Source: Olsenella profusa DSM 13989
Lineage (GTDB): Bacteria; Actinomycetota; Coriobacteriia; Coriobacteriales; Atopobiaceae
Direction of reading: 5' to 3'
Assembly: GCF_030811115.1 (NCBI RefSeq)
Contig: NZ_JAUSQK010000001.1
Span: 1,488,001-1,552,000, forward strand
DNA length: 64,000 nt
Positions 42,463 to 51,015 of the stretch are shown one piece after another. The translations under genes and the position numbers were made by a program. The number at the start of each line of letters is the position of its first letter. Position 1 is the first letter of the stretch. The notes beneath the pieces are model-generated. The model was not told where the DNA came from. It searched no databases and saw only the letters and a list, made by a program, of their open reading frames with translations.

Positions 42463-44426
42463 CCACTCTTCCGCAGCAACAAATCCTGAATAGAGCGCAG
42501 GACACCTACTCCAAGCAGCCCGGATGGGCTTTACTTTTTTGTCAAGTTTATAGAATGTTATGCGCGTTGTATTGTGTTGTATGTGCTAATATATGGGGTG
42601 GCCTTCGAGAGCGGAGGGGCGGAAGATGTTTCTGAAGAGGACCCCACAGAGGAACGGACGGGTGAAGCTCTCTGTATGTGAGAGCTACCGGGTCGGCAAG
42701 AAGACCAAGCAGCGCCAAGTGAGGTCTTTGGGCTATATCGACGAGCTCGAGGAGGAGCATCAAGACCCCATCGAGTGGGGACGGGCCCAGGCCCTTGAGA
42801 TGACTCGCGAGAAGAAAGAGGGCGAGCAGGCTCTTCCCCTCGAGATCCACCCCCTGGAGAAGATCGACAGGAGGGGGACCAACAGGAAGAACCTGGGGTG
42901 CGCGATCGCGCTTGCCGTCTACAGCGCCCTGGGGATCGAGCAAGTGCTGCGCAACTACCTGCGCGGCAGGAGCGTGGCATACGACCTCAACAGCGTAACG
43001 AGGCTGCTCGTGACAGAGCGGATCCTAGGGCCAGGGTCCAAGCGCGCAGCCTGGCAGAACAGGGAGAGGTACTTCTTCAAGAGCGACTTCACGGACGATG
43101 ATCTCTACAGGGCCTTAGACGAGCTCGCGAGGGCCAAGGACAAGGTCGTCTCCTCCATGAACAGGCGGATAGCGGCCGCGGGCATGAGGGACATGTCCTG
43201 CGTCTACTACGACGTCACCAACTACTACTTCGAAAGCGACGCCCAGGACGAGCTGAGGAAGCGCGGGGTCTCCAAGGAGAACAGGAGGAGCCCGATCGTG
43301 CAGATGGGGCTCCTGCAGGACGAGAGGGGCATCCCCATCTGCTACAGGAAGTTTTCGGGCAACACCCCAGACGCCCAGACCATGATCCCCGTGCTCTCCG
43401 ACCTCAAGCGCGACTACGGGATGGACAGGCTCATAGCCGTCGCCGACAAGGGCCTCAACTCGTCGGACAACATAGCGGCGGCCGTGGCCAGGGGGGACGG
43501 CTTCGTCTTCTCCCAGTCGGCACGCGGCACCAAGTCGGACGCCGCCCTGAAGAGGTGGCTCACGGACGACCAGGGCTACCGCCACATGGGAGACGACTTC
43601 AAGATCAAGAGCAAGCAGGGCTTCAAGGCCTGCCACATCAAGGCAGGGGATACGAAGGGCGGAAAGCCCAAGGACATAAGGATTCCCGTGAAGTACGTCG
43701 GCTTCTGGTCAAGGAAGTACCAGGAGCGTGCCCGCCACGACAGGGCCAAGGTGATCGAGAGGGCACGCACGCTCATTAAAAGCCCCGCCGCCTTCAGCGC
43801 CCATGAGGCCCATGGGGCGGCAAAGTACGTGAGGGGCCTCACCTTCGACAGGGACACGGGCACTATTGCCGATGCCCGCAAGCTCTCCCTGGATGAGGAT
43901 GCCATCAGGGAGGCAGAGGACTTGGACGGCTACTACCTCGTCGTCACAAGCGAGACAGACTGGCAGGACGAGAAGATACTCGATGCCTACCGGGAGCTCT
44001 GGCGGATAGAGGAGTCCTTCAAACTCACCAAGTCAGAGCTCAGGACCAGGCCCGTCTACGTCTGGACGGACGCCCATATAGAGGCCCACTTCCTCACGTG
44101 CTTCGTGGCCCTCACGATCCTTCGGATCCTGCAGTGCCAGACGGGTGTCCCCGCGGCCCACATAAGACGTGAGATCAAGGCCATGTCAGCCACGAACTTC
44201 GATTCCAACTGGTGGGTGTTCGACCACAGGACGGACGAGTCTGACGCCCTGGCCGCCTCCTGTGGCCTCGAGGAGCTCAAGCTCAAGTTCCTCACAACCA
44301 AGCAGGCCAAACAGGTCTTAGCTAAGGCAAATAGGCTAACGCTCCAACACAGAGGATAGTCAGCCACCCATCAACAGAACCGCAGCTAACCAGTACTGTC
44401 TTTGCTATCTAGCTGCGGAAAATGGG
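42463..44426 (+). mobile_element. complete IS1634-family insertion sequence, 1964 bp
   Basis: The element is bounded by terminal inverted repeats CCACTCTTCCGCAGC (42463-42477) and, on the other strand, CCCATTTTCCGCAGC (44412-44426), 12 of 15 identical. It carries one transposase gene. Perfect 315-bp direct repeats abut both ends. The AT-rich stretch before the transposase (42535-42600) probably holds its promoter. The identity of the repeats indicates recent insertion. Confidence 0.88.
42626..44359 (+). CDS. DDE transposase, IS1634 family
   Basis: The 577-residue protein is in the IS4-superfamily RNase H fold. The catalytic Asp residues are in SCVYYDVTNYYFES and IAVADKGLNSSDN, and the Glu is in YRELWRIEESFKLTK (the YREK-like motif). 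The N-terminus FLKRTPQRNGRVKLSVCESYR is typical of IS1634 transposases. ATG 42626 follows GGAGGGGCGG; an ATG at 42593 would add 11 residues. The gene is intact, so the element may be active. Codon use resembles the host, with heavy AGG arginine codons. Confidence 0.92.
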   Translation: MFLKRTPQRNGRVKLSVCESYRVGKKTKQRQVRSLGYIDELEEEHQDPIEWGRAQALEMTREKKEGEQALPLEIHPLEKIDRRGTNRKNLGCAIALAVYSALGIEQVLRNYLRGRSVAYDLNSVTRLLVTERILGPGSKRAAWQNRERYFFKSDFTDDDLYRALDELARAKDKVVSSMNRRIAAAGMRDMSCVYYDVTNYYFESDAQDELRKRGVSKENRRSPIVQMGLLQDERGIPICYRKFSGNTPDAQTMIPVLSDLKRDYGMDRLIAVADKGLNSSDNIAAAVARGDGFVFSQSARGTKSDAALKRWLTDDQGYRHMGDDFKIKSKQGFKACHIKAGDTKGGKPKDIRIPVKYVGFWSRKYQERARHDRAKVIERARTLIKSPAAFSAHEAHGAAKYVRGLTFDRDTGTIADARKLSLDEDAIREAEDLDGYYLVVTSETDWQDEKILDAYRELWRIEESFKLTKSELRTRPVYVWTDAHIEAHFLTCFVALTILRILQCQTGVPAAHIRREIKAMSATNFDSNWWVFDHRTDESDALAASCGLEELKLKFLTTKQAKQVLAKANRLTLQHRG

Positions 44427-44741
44427 ATACCCCATGACCATTCGTGGGTGGCCTATGGAAGAACATATCGATATCGGCAGGGGAAAGGTAGCTCCAATCG
44501 TCGATTCAGCTGAAAGGCCTGTGCCAGAGTTGCCGCGGCACGGGGCATGTAGGCGGCGTCTATTCCCGTGTAGTTGACGACCGCCTGGTGGATCGAGGAG
44601 GCCGAGGGTCGGGTGCAGTAGTCGGTGGGCATGGCAACGTTCATCCCAAGCTCGGCTGCATTGCGTTTGACCTGGGCGTCGGGCGGGGCGATGTCCAAGG
44701 GGAAGAGATTGGCCGGCGAGACATGCATGACGTTCGCGCCT
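44427..44741. repeat. right 315-bp target duplication of the insertion sequence
   Basis: This is the identical partner of 42148-42462. The original locus before insertion would have read 42148-42462 directly followed by 44742. Confidence 0.85.
44453..44728 (-). pseudogene. 91-codon gene remnant within the duplicated segment (right copy)
   Basis: Identical to 42174-42449. Upstream on the minus strand (44742-44830) another frame encodes IDEIVPFNGTHELSK, which looks protein-like but is out of frame with this piece, consistent with a gene that was already frameshifted before the insertion. Confidence 0.3.
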
Positions 44742-44870
44742 TGCTCAGCTCGTGAGTCCCGTTGAAGGGGACGATCTCGTCAATCGCTGGTTCCTGTGGA
44801 AGCGGATTCTGGTGTCGACCGGAGCGGTTATACTCGTTGGGAGGGAGGCACGGGAACGGAGGGAAGTGTC

Positions 44871-45911
44871 ATGGCAGGACGGGCCTTGCATGGAGTCAAC
44901 CTTACCGGCTGGCTGACGCTGGAGCCATGGGTCACGCCGTCCCTCTTTGCCGATTCTGGCGCCTTGGACGAGGACTCCCTGGTGATTGCGATGGGGCAGG
45001 AGCCCTATCGGCAGATGGTCGAGAAGCATCGCAGGGGCTTTCTCTCGCAGGTGGACTTCAGGGGCATTGCCGCGCGTGGCTTCAACGCCGTGCGCCTGGA
45101 GGTGCCATGGTACGTGTTTGGGGACGCCGGCCCAGAGACCGGTCCCTATGTGGGATGCATAGACCACGTCGACCAGGCCTTCGTCTGGGCAGAGGACATC
45201 GACCTCAAGATCGTGCTGGCCCTCGCCATCACGCCCGGCGAGCGTAGCTCTAGCGCCATCCTCGTGCGCAATCATGATGAGTTCTCCCGGTACCGCAACG
45301 ATATGCTGGTGGTTCTGGGAACCCTCGCCAAGCGCTACTGCTCACGTGCCGCGCTCGCAGGCATCGAGGTTGCAGACGAGGTGGTGCCGCAGGTGCGCCA
45401 TGGCTTCACACTCACGGATGGCGTGCCCCTCCATCAGTTGCGAAACTACTACCGTGCGGCATACGACACCGTCCGCAAGAACGCGCCGGACGCCACGGTC
45501 ATCCTGCCCGATGCGGGCCAGCCGGGTGCCTGGGGCCACTTCATGGCACCGCGACGCTACCAGAACGTATGGCTTGACAGCCACCTCTACCACTATCTCG
45601 ACCGTGTCGATGGGCCTGGCCCCACGGGCATCCGCGAGCTCTCGCAGCGTTCGCATAGGATGCTTGAGACGGCACGCAGGTGCGGCCTGCCGGTGATGGC
45701 GGGAAAGTGGTCCGCCTCGCTACCCTTCGCGGACTCCTCTACCACACCCGAGGGCCGCATCGCCCTGGAGCGCGTGTTCGTCTCCGAACAGCTTGCCGTG
45801 TTCAGGAAGTGCCCCGCGTGGTTCTTCCAGACGTGGAAGACCGAAGGTCGCCTGTCTGGTTGGGACGCACGGGTGGCGCTCGCCACGTTCGAGCGGGCGA
45901 TGCTCGCGTGA
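44871..45911 (+). CDS. glycoside hydrolase family 5-like protein, probable loss of catalytic nucleophile
   Basis: The 346-residue protein begins GRALHGVNLTGWLTLEPWVTPSLF, typical of GH5 exo-beta-1,3-glucanase/cellulase-like proteins. AARGFNAVRLEVPWYVFGD and the substrate motif WLDSHLYHYLD are also present. The expected acid/base Glu (NEP) appears as AGIEVADEVVP, so Glu170 may be retained. The nucleophile usually sits in a GEWS motif; here it reads AGKWSAS with Lys279, from an AAG codon. The protein may therefore be inactive or act as a carbohydrate-binding or regulatory protein. There is no signal peptide. GGAGGGAAG precedes the ATG. rsmI overlaps its stop. Confidence 0.78.
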   Translation: MAGRALHGVNLTGWLTLEPWVTPSLFADSGALDEDSLVIAMGQEPYRQMVEKHRRGFLSQVDFRGIAARGFNAVRLEVPWYVFGDAGPETGPYVGCIDHVDQAFVWAEDIDLKIVLALAITPGERSSSAILVRNHDEFSRYRNDMLVVLGTLAKRYCSRAALAGIEVADEVVPQVRHGFTLTDGVPLHQLRNYYRAAYDTVRKNAPDATVILPDAGQPGAWGHFMAPRRYQNVWLDSHLYHYLDRVDGPGPTGIRELSQRSHRMLETARRCGLPVMAGKWSASLPFADSSTTPEGRIALERVFVSEQLAVFRKCPAWFFQTWKTEGRLSGWDARVALATFERAMLA

Positions 45912-46771
45912 GCACGTCTGGCGTCCCGCACGGCGGCGTGCTCTCGATGGTGGGCACGCCCATCGGCAACCTGGGCGATGCGTCCCCGCGCGTGCTGGAC
46001 ACGCTGCGCCAGGCGGACGTGTTACTCTGCGAGGACACGCGCGTGACCTCAAGGCTGCTGTCCCACTTTGGCGTTCGCGTGTCGCTGCAGCGTGCGGACG
46101 AGAACACCCTGGCCTCCCGCATCGCGCCCACGCTCGGGCGCATCGCGGCCGGGGAGCGCGTGGCCTTCGTGTCCGACGCGGGCATGCCGGGCGTCTCCGA
46201 TCCGGGACAGCGCCTGGTGGATGCCACGCTCGATGCGGGCCTGCGCGTGGAGGTCATCCCCGGTCCGAGTGCCGTCACCTGTGCGCTCGTGGCCTCGGGG
46301 CTTCCCATGGAGCACTTCTTCTTCGAGGGGTTCCTCCCGCGCAGGCACAAGGCCCAGCTGGAGCGCCTGCGCGCGCTGGCGTCCGTGCCGGGTGCCCTTG
46401 TGGTGTACGAGAGCCCTCATCGCGTGGCCGCGACGCTGGCCACCATCGCCGAGGCGTTTCCCATGAGACAGGTTGCCCTCGTGCGCGAGCTCACCAAGCT
46501 GCATGAGGAGGTCGTGCGGGGGGTGGCCCCCCATGTGGCGGCAGAGCTTGCGGCATGCGGGGAGGTTCGGGGCGAGTGCGTCGTGATCATCGGCGCACCG
46601 GAGGAGGACGAGGCCACGTCTGTGCCCGTGCGGCCACTCGAGGATGCCATCGCTGCCGGCCTTGCGGCCGACGAGCCCCCCAGCGCGCTTGCCAAGCGCC
46701 TTGCCAGGGAGTATGGCCTTCCCAAGCCGCAGGTGTACGACCGGGTGGTGAAGGCGTCCCGCGCACGTTGA
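45908..46771 (+). CDS. rsmI: 16S rRNA (cytidine-1402-2'-O)-methyltransferase RsmI
   Basis: This 287-residue SAM-dependent methyltransferase of the tetrapyrrole-methylase fold modifies C1402 of 16S rRNA. LSMVGTPIGNLGDASPRVLDTL and LLCEDTRVTSRLLSHF open the protein, followed by VAFVSDAGMPGVSDPG, VEVIPGPSAVTCALVASGLP and FFFEGFLPRR, all diagnostic of RsmI. The start is a GTG overlapping the stop of the preceding gene (GTGA), giving translational coupling. Confidence 0.95.
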   Translation: MSTSGVPHGGVLSMVGTPIGNLGDASPRVLDTLRQADVLLCEDTRVTSRLLSHFGVRVSLQRADENTLASRIAPTLGRIAAGERVAFVSDAGMPGVSDPGQRLVDATLDAGLRVEVIPGPSAVTCALVASGLPMEHFFFEGFLPRRHKAQLERLRALASVPGALVVYESPHRVAATLATIAEAFPMRQVALVRELTKLHEEVVRGVAPHVAAELAACGEVRGECVVIIGAPEEDEATSVPVRPLEDAIAAGLAADEPPSALAKRLAREYGLPKPQVYDRVVKASRAR

Positions 46772-46801
46772 CCGCCGACTCCCCCTCGATCGTGCTGACT
46801 T

Positions 46802-46901
46802 CCCCACGGGTTGTGCTTGGCTTTTCCGCTGAAGACGTCTCGCGTGTGGACTTGAGTCCGCACGCGAGACAAAATCGGTCGAAAAACCTCGCACAATGGG
46901 G
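46802..46901. repeat. nested imperfect palindrome with internal hairpin (element D)
   Basis: The inner stem is GTCTCGCGTGTGGACT (46837-46852) with AGTCCGCACGCGAGAC (46855-46870), 16 bp with one G-T pair. Outer arms add TTGTGC (46811-46816) pairing with GCACAA (46891-46896), flanked by CCCCA-like and TGGGG-like blocks. It lies in the convergent gap between rsmI and the response-regulator gene. Confidence 0.6.
46837..46870. terminator. 16-bp hairpin between convergent rsmI and the response regulator
   Basis: The stem described under element D lies at the 3' ends of both genes and probably ends transcription from both sides. AAAA follows on the plus strand and no long T-run is present. Confidence 0.5.
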
Positions 46902-46924
46902 GAGGGGCTGAAGGCTAATGGCTC

Positions 46925-47557
46925 TTAGCGGCAGTTCTGGTAGTAGAACACCGCCAGCTGCGTGCGGTTCCTGAGCCCCAGCTTCGTCAGCACCGCCGAG
47001 ATGTGATTGCGTACGGTGCCCTCGCTGAGGCAGAGCGCACCGGCGATCTCCTTGTTGTCGAGGCCATCGGCCACGGCACGCACCACATCGCGCTCGCGTG
47101 TGGTGAGGGGCGACAAGGCGGACTCGTCCGGCTGCACTGGCGCCGAGGCGGCGCCCAAGGCCGTGGCTCGTTCCAGCACCTCGTCCCCCAGCACGGACTG
47201 CCCGGCCATGACGGCGCGCAGCGCCGGGGCGATGGTGTCTATGTCCTGCTTGATGAGGTAACCACGGGCACCAAGGCGCAGCGCACCCGTGATGTACTCG
47301 TCATCCGAGAAGGTCGTGAGGAAGACGATGCGTGCGGTGGGGTGCGCGCCAAGGATCTCGCGTGAGGCCGTGAGGCCGTCGCCGTCGGGCATCTGGATGT
47401 CCATGAGGAGCACCTCGGGAAGCTCGTCCTCAAAGAGGCGCACCGCATCGGGGCCGCTGGTGCCTAGACCGACGACATCGATGTCCTTCTCGGCAGACAG
47501 GATGAGGCGGAGCGATTTCGCGACGATGGCGTCGTCATCCACCACGATGACCCTCAT
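46925..47557 (-). CDS. response regulator, NarL/LuxR type
   Basis: The 210-residue protein has an acidic VIVVDDDAIV pocket, phosphorylated Asp in VLLMDIQMPDGDG and Lys in YLIKQDI. The C-terminal DNA-binding domain is LTTRERDVVRAVADGLDNKEIAGAL and EGTVRNHISAVLTKLGL. It overlaps the kinase gene by 4 bases (ATGA), so the pair is coupled. It likely controls the divergent ABC operon at 48892-52195, since no other target lies nearby. Confidence 0.94.
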   Translation of the reverse strand: MRVIVVDDDAIVAKSLRLILSAEKDIDVVGLGTSGPDAVRLFEDELPEVLLMDIQMPDGDGLTASREILGAHPTARIVFLTTFSDDEYITGALRLGARGYLIKQDIDTIAPALRAVMAGQSVLGDEVLERATALGAASAPVQPDESALSPLTTRERDVVRAVADGLDNKEIAGALCLSEGTVRNHISAVLTKLGLRNRTQLAVFYYQNCR

Positions 47558-48657
47558 GTGCCCACCTTTCTGGGAATCGATGCGAAGACCTGGAAGCGTT
47601 GCGCATCGAAGTCTGTGTGAAACGTGCCCCCCAGGGATTCCACGCGCTCACGCATGGCACGCAGCCCCAGTCCCCGTTCCGAGAGCTCGCCCGCTTCCAT
47701 GCTGCCCGTGGGCATGTCGCCATCGTTCTCTATGGTCAGCTGCCACAGGCCGGGGAACTCGCGCGCATGGATGGTGGCCGCACGTGCGTGCGCATGGCGC
47801 TCGGCATTGGTGAGCGCCTCGCGTGCGACGGCGACAAGGCAGCGCGTCGTCGCGGCGCTGGGCGTGTCCCTCAGGCCGTACTCCACGCTCACCCGTGCAT
47901 GGGGACTGCGCACCGCAAGCCTATCCAGCTCGACGCGGAGGTCCATCGCATGGTCATCCAGGGCATGCACGCTCGCACGCATGGCATCCATCGTCTCGTC
48001 GAGTCCGGACCGGAGCTCGTCCAGCTCACCCGTGACACATACGTCGTCGTGATGGACGAGCCTGAGCGCGGCGACCTGGTAGATGAGGCGCGTCAGGCTA
48101 TGACCCACGCCGTCGTGCACCTCACGGGCCATGCGCGTACGCTCGGCAAGGGTGGCAGCCTGCGACGCCTCACCACGTGCGTCCTCAAGCTCGCGGTTTT
48201 GCGCGCGCAGCGCAAGCAGGCGGTCCGAGAGCTCATCCTCGGTCTCGTACAGACGCCCGCGTGCCTCGGCAAGGCGCACCTCCCTTGTGGCAAGCAGCGC
48301 ACAGACCGTAGCCGCAGCCAACGTGACCGCAGCTATGGTGGGGTCGCCTGCGGCATGTCCGGCGGCGAAGGCGCACAGCCATGCGACGTGCAGCCGCCAG
48401 GGCACGTGGAGCGCGAGCTCGAAGGTTGCGAGGGGAAGCGCTGCCGTGGCGCCTGGTGCAAGGGCCATGACGCATGCGGTGACGATCGCCACCGCTCGCG
48501 CCACCTCCCCGCCTCGCGTTCGCATGAGGCTTGCGAGTGACGTGAGGGTGATGGCGGCGACGAGCCACGCCACGCCCACGGCATCGGTGCGTCCACCGAG
48601 CACGGAGAGGCAGGCACAGAGCACGAGCACGAAGGTCTTGTCCACAGCACGTTCCAT
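47554..48657 (-). CDS. sensor histidine kinase, NarL/HisKA_3 type
   Basis: The 367-residue protein has about five hydrophobic segments in its first 125 residues and a coiled linker (RGRLYETEDELSDRLLALRAQNRELEDARGE). The phosphoacceptor is ERTRMAREVHDGVGHSLTRL. The ATPase domain has AREALTNAERHAHA (N-box), IENDGDMP and RGLGLRAMRERVESLGG. The start at 48657 (MERAVDKTF) has a weak ribosome site; an ATG at 48720 would overlap the palindrome at 48707-48720. It pairs with the response regulator downstream. Confidence 0.9.
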   Translation of the reverse strand: MERAVDKTFVLVLCACLSVLGGRTDAVGVAWLVAAITLTSLASLMRTRGGEVARAVAIVTACVMALAPGATAALPLATFELALHVPWRLHVAWLCAFAAGHAAGDPTIAAVTLAAATVCALLATREVRLAEARGRLYETEDELSDRLLALRAQNRELEDARGEASQAATLAERTRMAREVHDGVGHSLTRLIYQVAALRLVHHDDVCVTGELDELRSGLDETMDAMRASVHALDDHAMDLRVELDRLAVRSPHARVSVEYGLRDTPSAATTRCLVAVAREALTNAERHAHARAATIHAREFPGLWQLTIENDGDMPTGSMEAGELSERGLGLRAMRERVESLGGTFHTDFDAQRFQVFASIPRKVGT

Positions 48658-48706
48658 GGTGTCATTGTACGGGAGTGATGGCGTGTCCTGCCATCGACCT
48701 TCCACC

Positions 48707-48720
48707 ATGACAGGTGTCAT
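48707..48720. promoter_or_regulatory. ATGACA-GG-TGTCAT palindrome between divergent kinase and ABC genes
   Basis: A perfect 14-bp palindrome lies in the 234-bp divergent space. A second copy of its left two thirds (ATGACAGGTGTAC) occurs at 48782-48794 and a TGTCAT half site at 48660-48665. The arrangement suits a dimeric NarL-type regulator. Confidence 0.45.
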
Positions 48721-48781
48721 GGGTCGGATGGGGTGGCCTTATGACGTTCCGCACTTCCCATCTCGTGGCCTTCCCACGAGA

Positions 48782-48794
48782 ATGACAGGTGTAC
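48782..48794. promoter_or_regulatory. second ATGACAGGTGTAC site upstream of the ABC operon
   Basis: Eleven bases (ATGACAGGTGT) are shared with the palindrome at 48707-48720, about 98 bases before the ABC ATPase start. Probably a second binding site of the same regulator. Confidence 0.4.
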
Positions 48795-48891
48795 GCGATG
48801 GGTGCAAAAGCCAGGTGCCCACACGTGGCATCGCCACGTGTCGCGCCGCCCCCATCGACGGGAGCATCGAGAAGTGCCGAGGGAGCGGGAC

Positions 48892-49842
48892 ATGCCAACA
48901 CAGACTGTCGTGCACGTGGATAACCTCGTCAAACGCTATGGGGGCCTCTGTGCCGTCAACCACCTGAGCCTGGACATCGCGCAGGGTGAGATCTTCGGCC
49001 TGCTCGGTCCCAACGGCTCGGGCAAGACCACGACCATCAACTGCATCCTGCAGCTGCTGCGCTACGACCACGGTACCATCGAGCTCTTTGGCACACCCAT
49101 GGCGCCTACGGCCTACGATCTCAAGCGGCGCATCGGCATCGTCCCGCAGGCGGTTGCGGTCTACGACGAGCTCACGGTGCGTGAGAACATCGACAGCTTC
49201 TGTGCGCTCTACGTGAGCGACCATGCCCGCCGTCGCCAGCTCGTGAACGAGGCCGTCGCCTTCGTGGGGCTCGAGAAGTTCCAGGGCTTCCGACCCAAGA
49301 GGCTCTCGGGGGGCCTGTTGCGCCGCCTCAACATTGCCTGTGGCATCGCGCACAGGCCCGAGCTCATCATCCTCGACGAGCCCACGGTGGCAGTGGACCC
49401 TCAGAGCAGGAACGCCATCCTCGACGGCATCCGTCGCCTCAACGAGGCGGGTTCCACCGTCATCTACACTTCGCACTACATGGAGGAGGTCGAGGAGCTT
49501 TGCAGTCGCATCATGATCATGGACCACGGCCGCTCGGTGGCCGCCGGCACGGTGGACGAGCTCAAGGCCATGGTCTCGGTGGGGGAGCGCGTCACGGTGG
49601 AGCTTGCGGACGTTTCCGAGCAGGTGGTTGATCAGGTGCGTCGCCTCCCTCACGTGCGCTGCGTCACCGTCGACGGCATGCTACTGCGCATCGGGTGCAC
49701 GGCGGGCGGCCACAACCTGGCCGACGTCCTCGGCGTGCTCACGGATGCCGGCGTTGCGTACGGGCGCGTGCTCTCCGAGCCACCGACCCTAAATGACGTG
49801 TTCCTCGATATCACGGGTCGCGCCCTGCGCGACGAGGCATAG
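48892..49842 (+). CDS. ABC transporter ATP-binding protein (drug-export, DrrA-like)
   Basis: The protein has 316 residues. Walker A is GPNGSGKTT (about residues 40-48), Q-loop GIVPQAVAVYDELTVREN, signature RLSGGLLRRLNIA, Walker B LIILDEPTVAVDPQS and H-loop YTSHYMEEVEEL. The C-terminal 90 residues form a regulatory extension typical of DrrA-type exporters. GAGGGAGCGG stands before ATG 48892. It heads an operon with two ABC-2 permeases and is divergent from the two-component genes. Confidence 0.94.
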   Translation: MPTQTVVHVDNLVKRYGGLCAVNHLSLDIAQGEIFGLLGPNGSGKTTTINCILQLLRYDHGTIELFGTPMAPTAYDLKRRIGIVPQAVAVYDELTVRENIDSFCALYVSDHARRRQLVNEAVAFVGLEKFQGFRPKRLSGGLLRRLNIACGIAHRPELIILDEPTVAVDPQSRNAILDGIRRLNEAGSTVIYTSHYMEEVEELCSRIMIMDHGRSVAAGTVDELKAMVSVGERVTVELADVSEQVVDQVRRLPHVRCVTVDGMLLRIGCTAGGHNLADVLGVLTDAGVAYGRVLSEPPTLNDVFLDITGRALRDEA

Positions 49843-49851
49843 GGGGCTTCC

Positions 49852-51015
49852 ATGCGCTGCAGCCTCAAGACCTGCGTCATCGCCCTCGTGCGCGAGAAGA
49901 CGCTCCTGTGGTGGGCCTTCCTGTTTCCCGTCGTGATGTGCCTGCTCTTCATGGGGATGTTCTCCCACCTCGATGCCGGCTATGCCGAAGCCACCACCAG
50001 GCTTGCCGTGGTGGAGGATGCCAACTACCAGGGAGCCTACGGGCTGCCGGAGACCATCGAAGCCATCAGCTCGCCCGATGCCAGTCCCAAGGTCGCCGAC
50101 GTCACGGCCTATGACACCGAGGACGCTGCCCTGGCGGCCACCAACGCCGGTGACGTTGACGCCTACCTCATGGTGGATGGGGATGGCATGCCCCAGCTCC
50201 ATGTGGCGGCTCGCCTGAATGGCGAGCTGCAGCCTGCCGTGCTCGAGGCCGTGCTCGACAGCTACCTGCACACGAGGAACGGGATTGCGACACTCCTCGA
50301 GCGGGACCCACAGGCACTCGAGGATGCCTCCACCGTTGCGGCCTTCCGCTCGGATGCCGTGCGGACGGTGCGCCTTCAGGCCACGAAGGCGGCTCCCGAT
50401 GGCAAGGTGCGCTACTACTTCGCCCTTCTGGGCATGGTCGCGGGCATGGGCATGATGCTTTCCTCCCAGGCGCTGCGCCGCGTGCTTCCGCGGTGCAGCG
50501 AGGTCGGGGCTCGCGTGGCGGTGGCTGGCACGCCTCGCTGGCGCATCCTAGCGGCCACGATCCTGGGCTCATGGCTCTGCGAGTTCGCGGTCATGCTTGC
50601 GGTGGTCGCCTTCATGCGCCTCGTCTGTGGCGTGGACTTTGGGAGCAACGCCCCGCTCGTGACGCTCGCGGTGCTCATGTCGACCCTTACGGCCTGTGCG
50701 CTGGGCAGCCTCATCGGCACCTTCGCGGGTCTCACGGGAGGCGGGACGCCTCTGGTGTCTGCTGTCAGCTGTGGCCTCTCGTTCTTCACAGGGCTCTATG
50801 GCGCCGCCTCCCAACAGGTGAGCGATGGCCTTGAGGCGGGCATGCCCCTGCTTGCCCACGCGAACCCACTCTGGCAGATGACGCACTGCTTCTTCTCGTT
50901 GCTGTACTACGACACCCTGGCGCCGTTCTGGTGGAGCTGCCTCATGCTGGTGACAATGGCGCTCGCGTTCTTCTGCCTGGCGGCACTCAACATGAGGAGG
51001 GCGTCCCATGTCTAG
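49852..51015 (+). CDS. ABC-2 type exporter permease, first subunit
   Basis: The 387-residue protein has an N-terminal membrane helix (about 20-42) and a large extracytoplasmic domain (about 45-185). A C-terminal block of five hydrophobic helices follows, the ABC-2 membrane_3-type layout of multidrug exporters. VREKTLLWWAFLFPVVMCLLFMGMF is the first helix. AGGGGG precedes the ATG. It overlaps the second permease by 8 bases; the two probably form a heterodimer. Confidence 0.9.
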   Translation: MRCSLKTCVIALVREKTLLWWAFLFPVVMCLLFMGMFSHLDAGYAEATTRLAVVEDANYQGAYGLPETIEAISSPDASPKVADVTAYDTEDAALAATNAGDVDAYLMVDGDGMPQLHVAARLNGELQPAVLEAVLDSYLHTRNGIATLLERDPQALEDASTVAAFRSDAVRTVRLQATKAAPDGKVRYYFALLGMVAGMGMMLSSQALRRVLPRCSEVGARVAVAGTPRWRILAATILGSWLCEFAVMLAVVAFMRLVCGVDFGSNAPLVTLAVLMSTLTACALGSLIGTFAGLTGGGTPLVSAVSCGLSFFTGLYGAASQQVSDGLEAGMPLLAHANPLWQMTHCFFSLLYYDTLAPFWWSCLMLVTMALAFFCLAALNMRRASHV

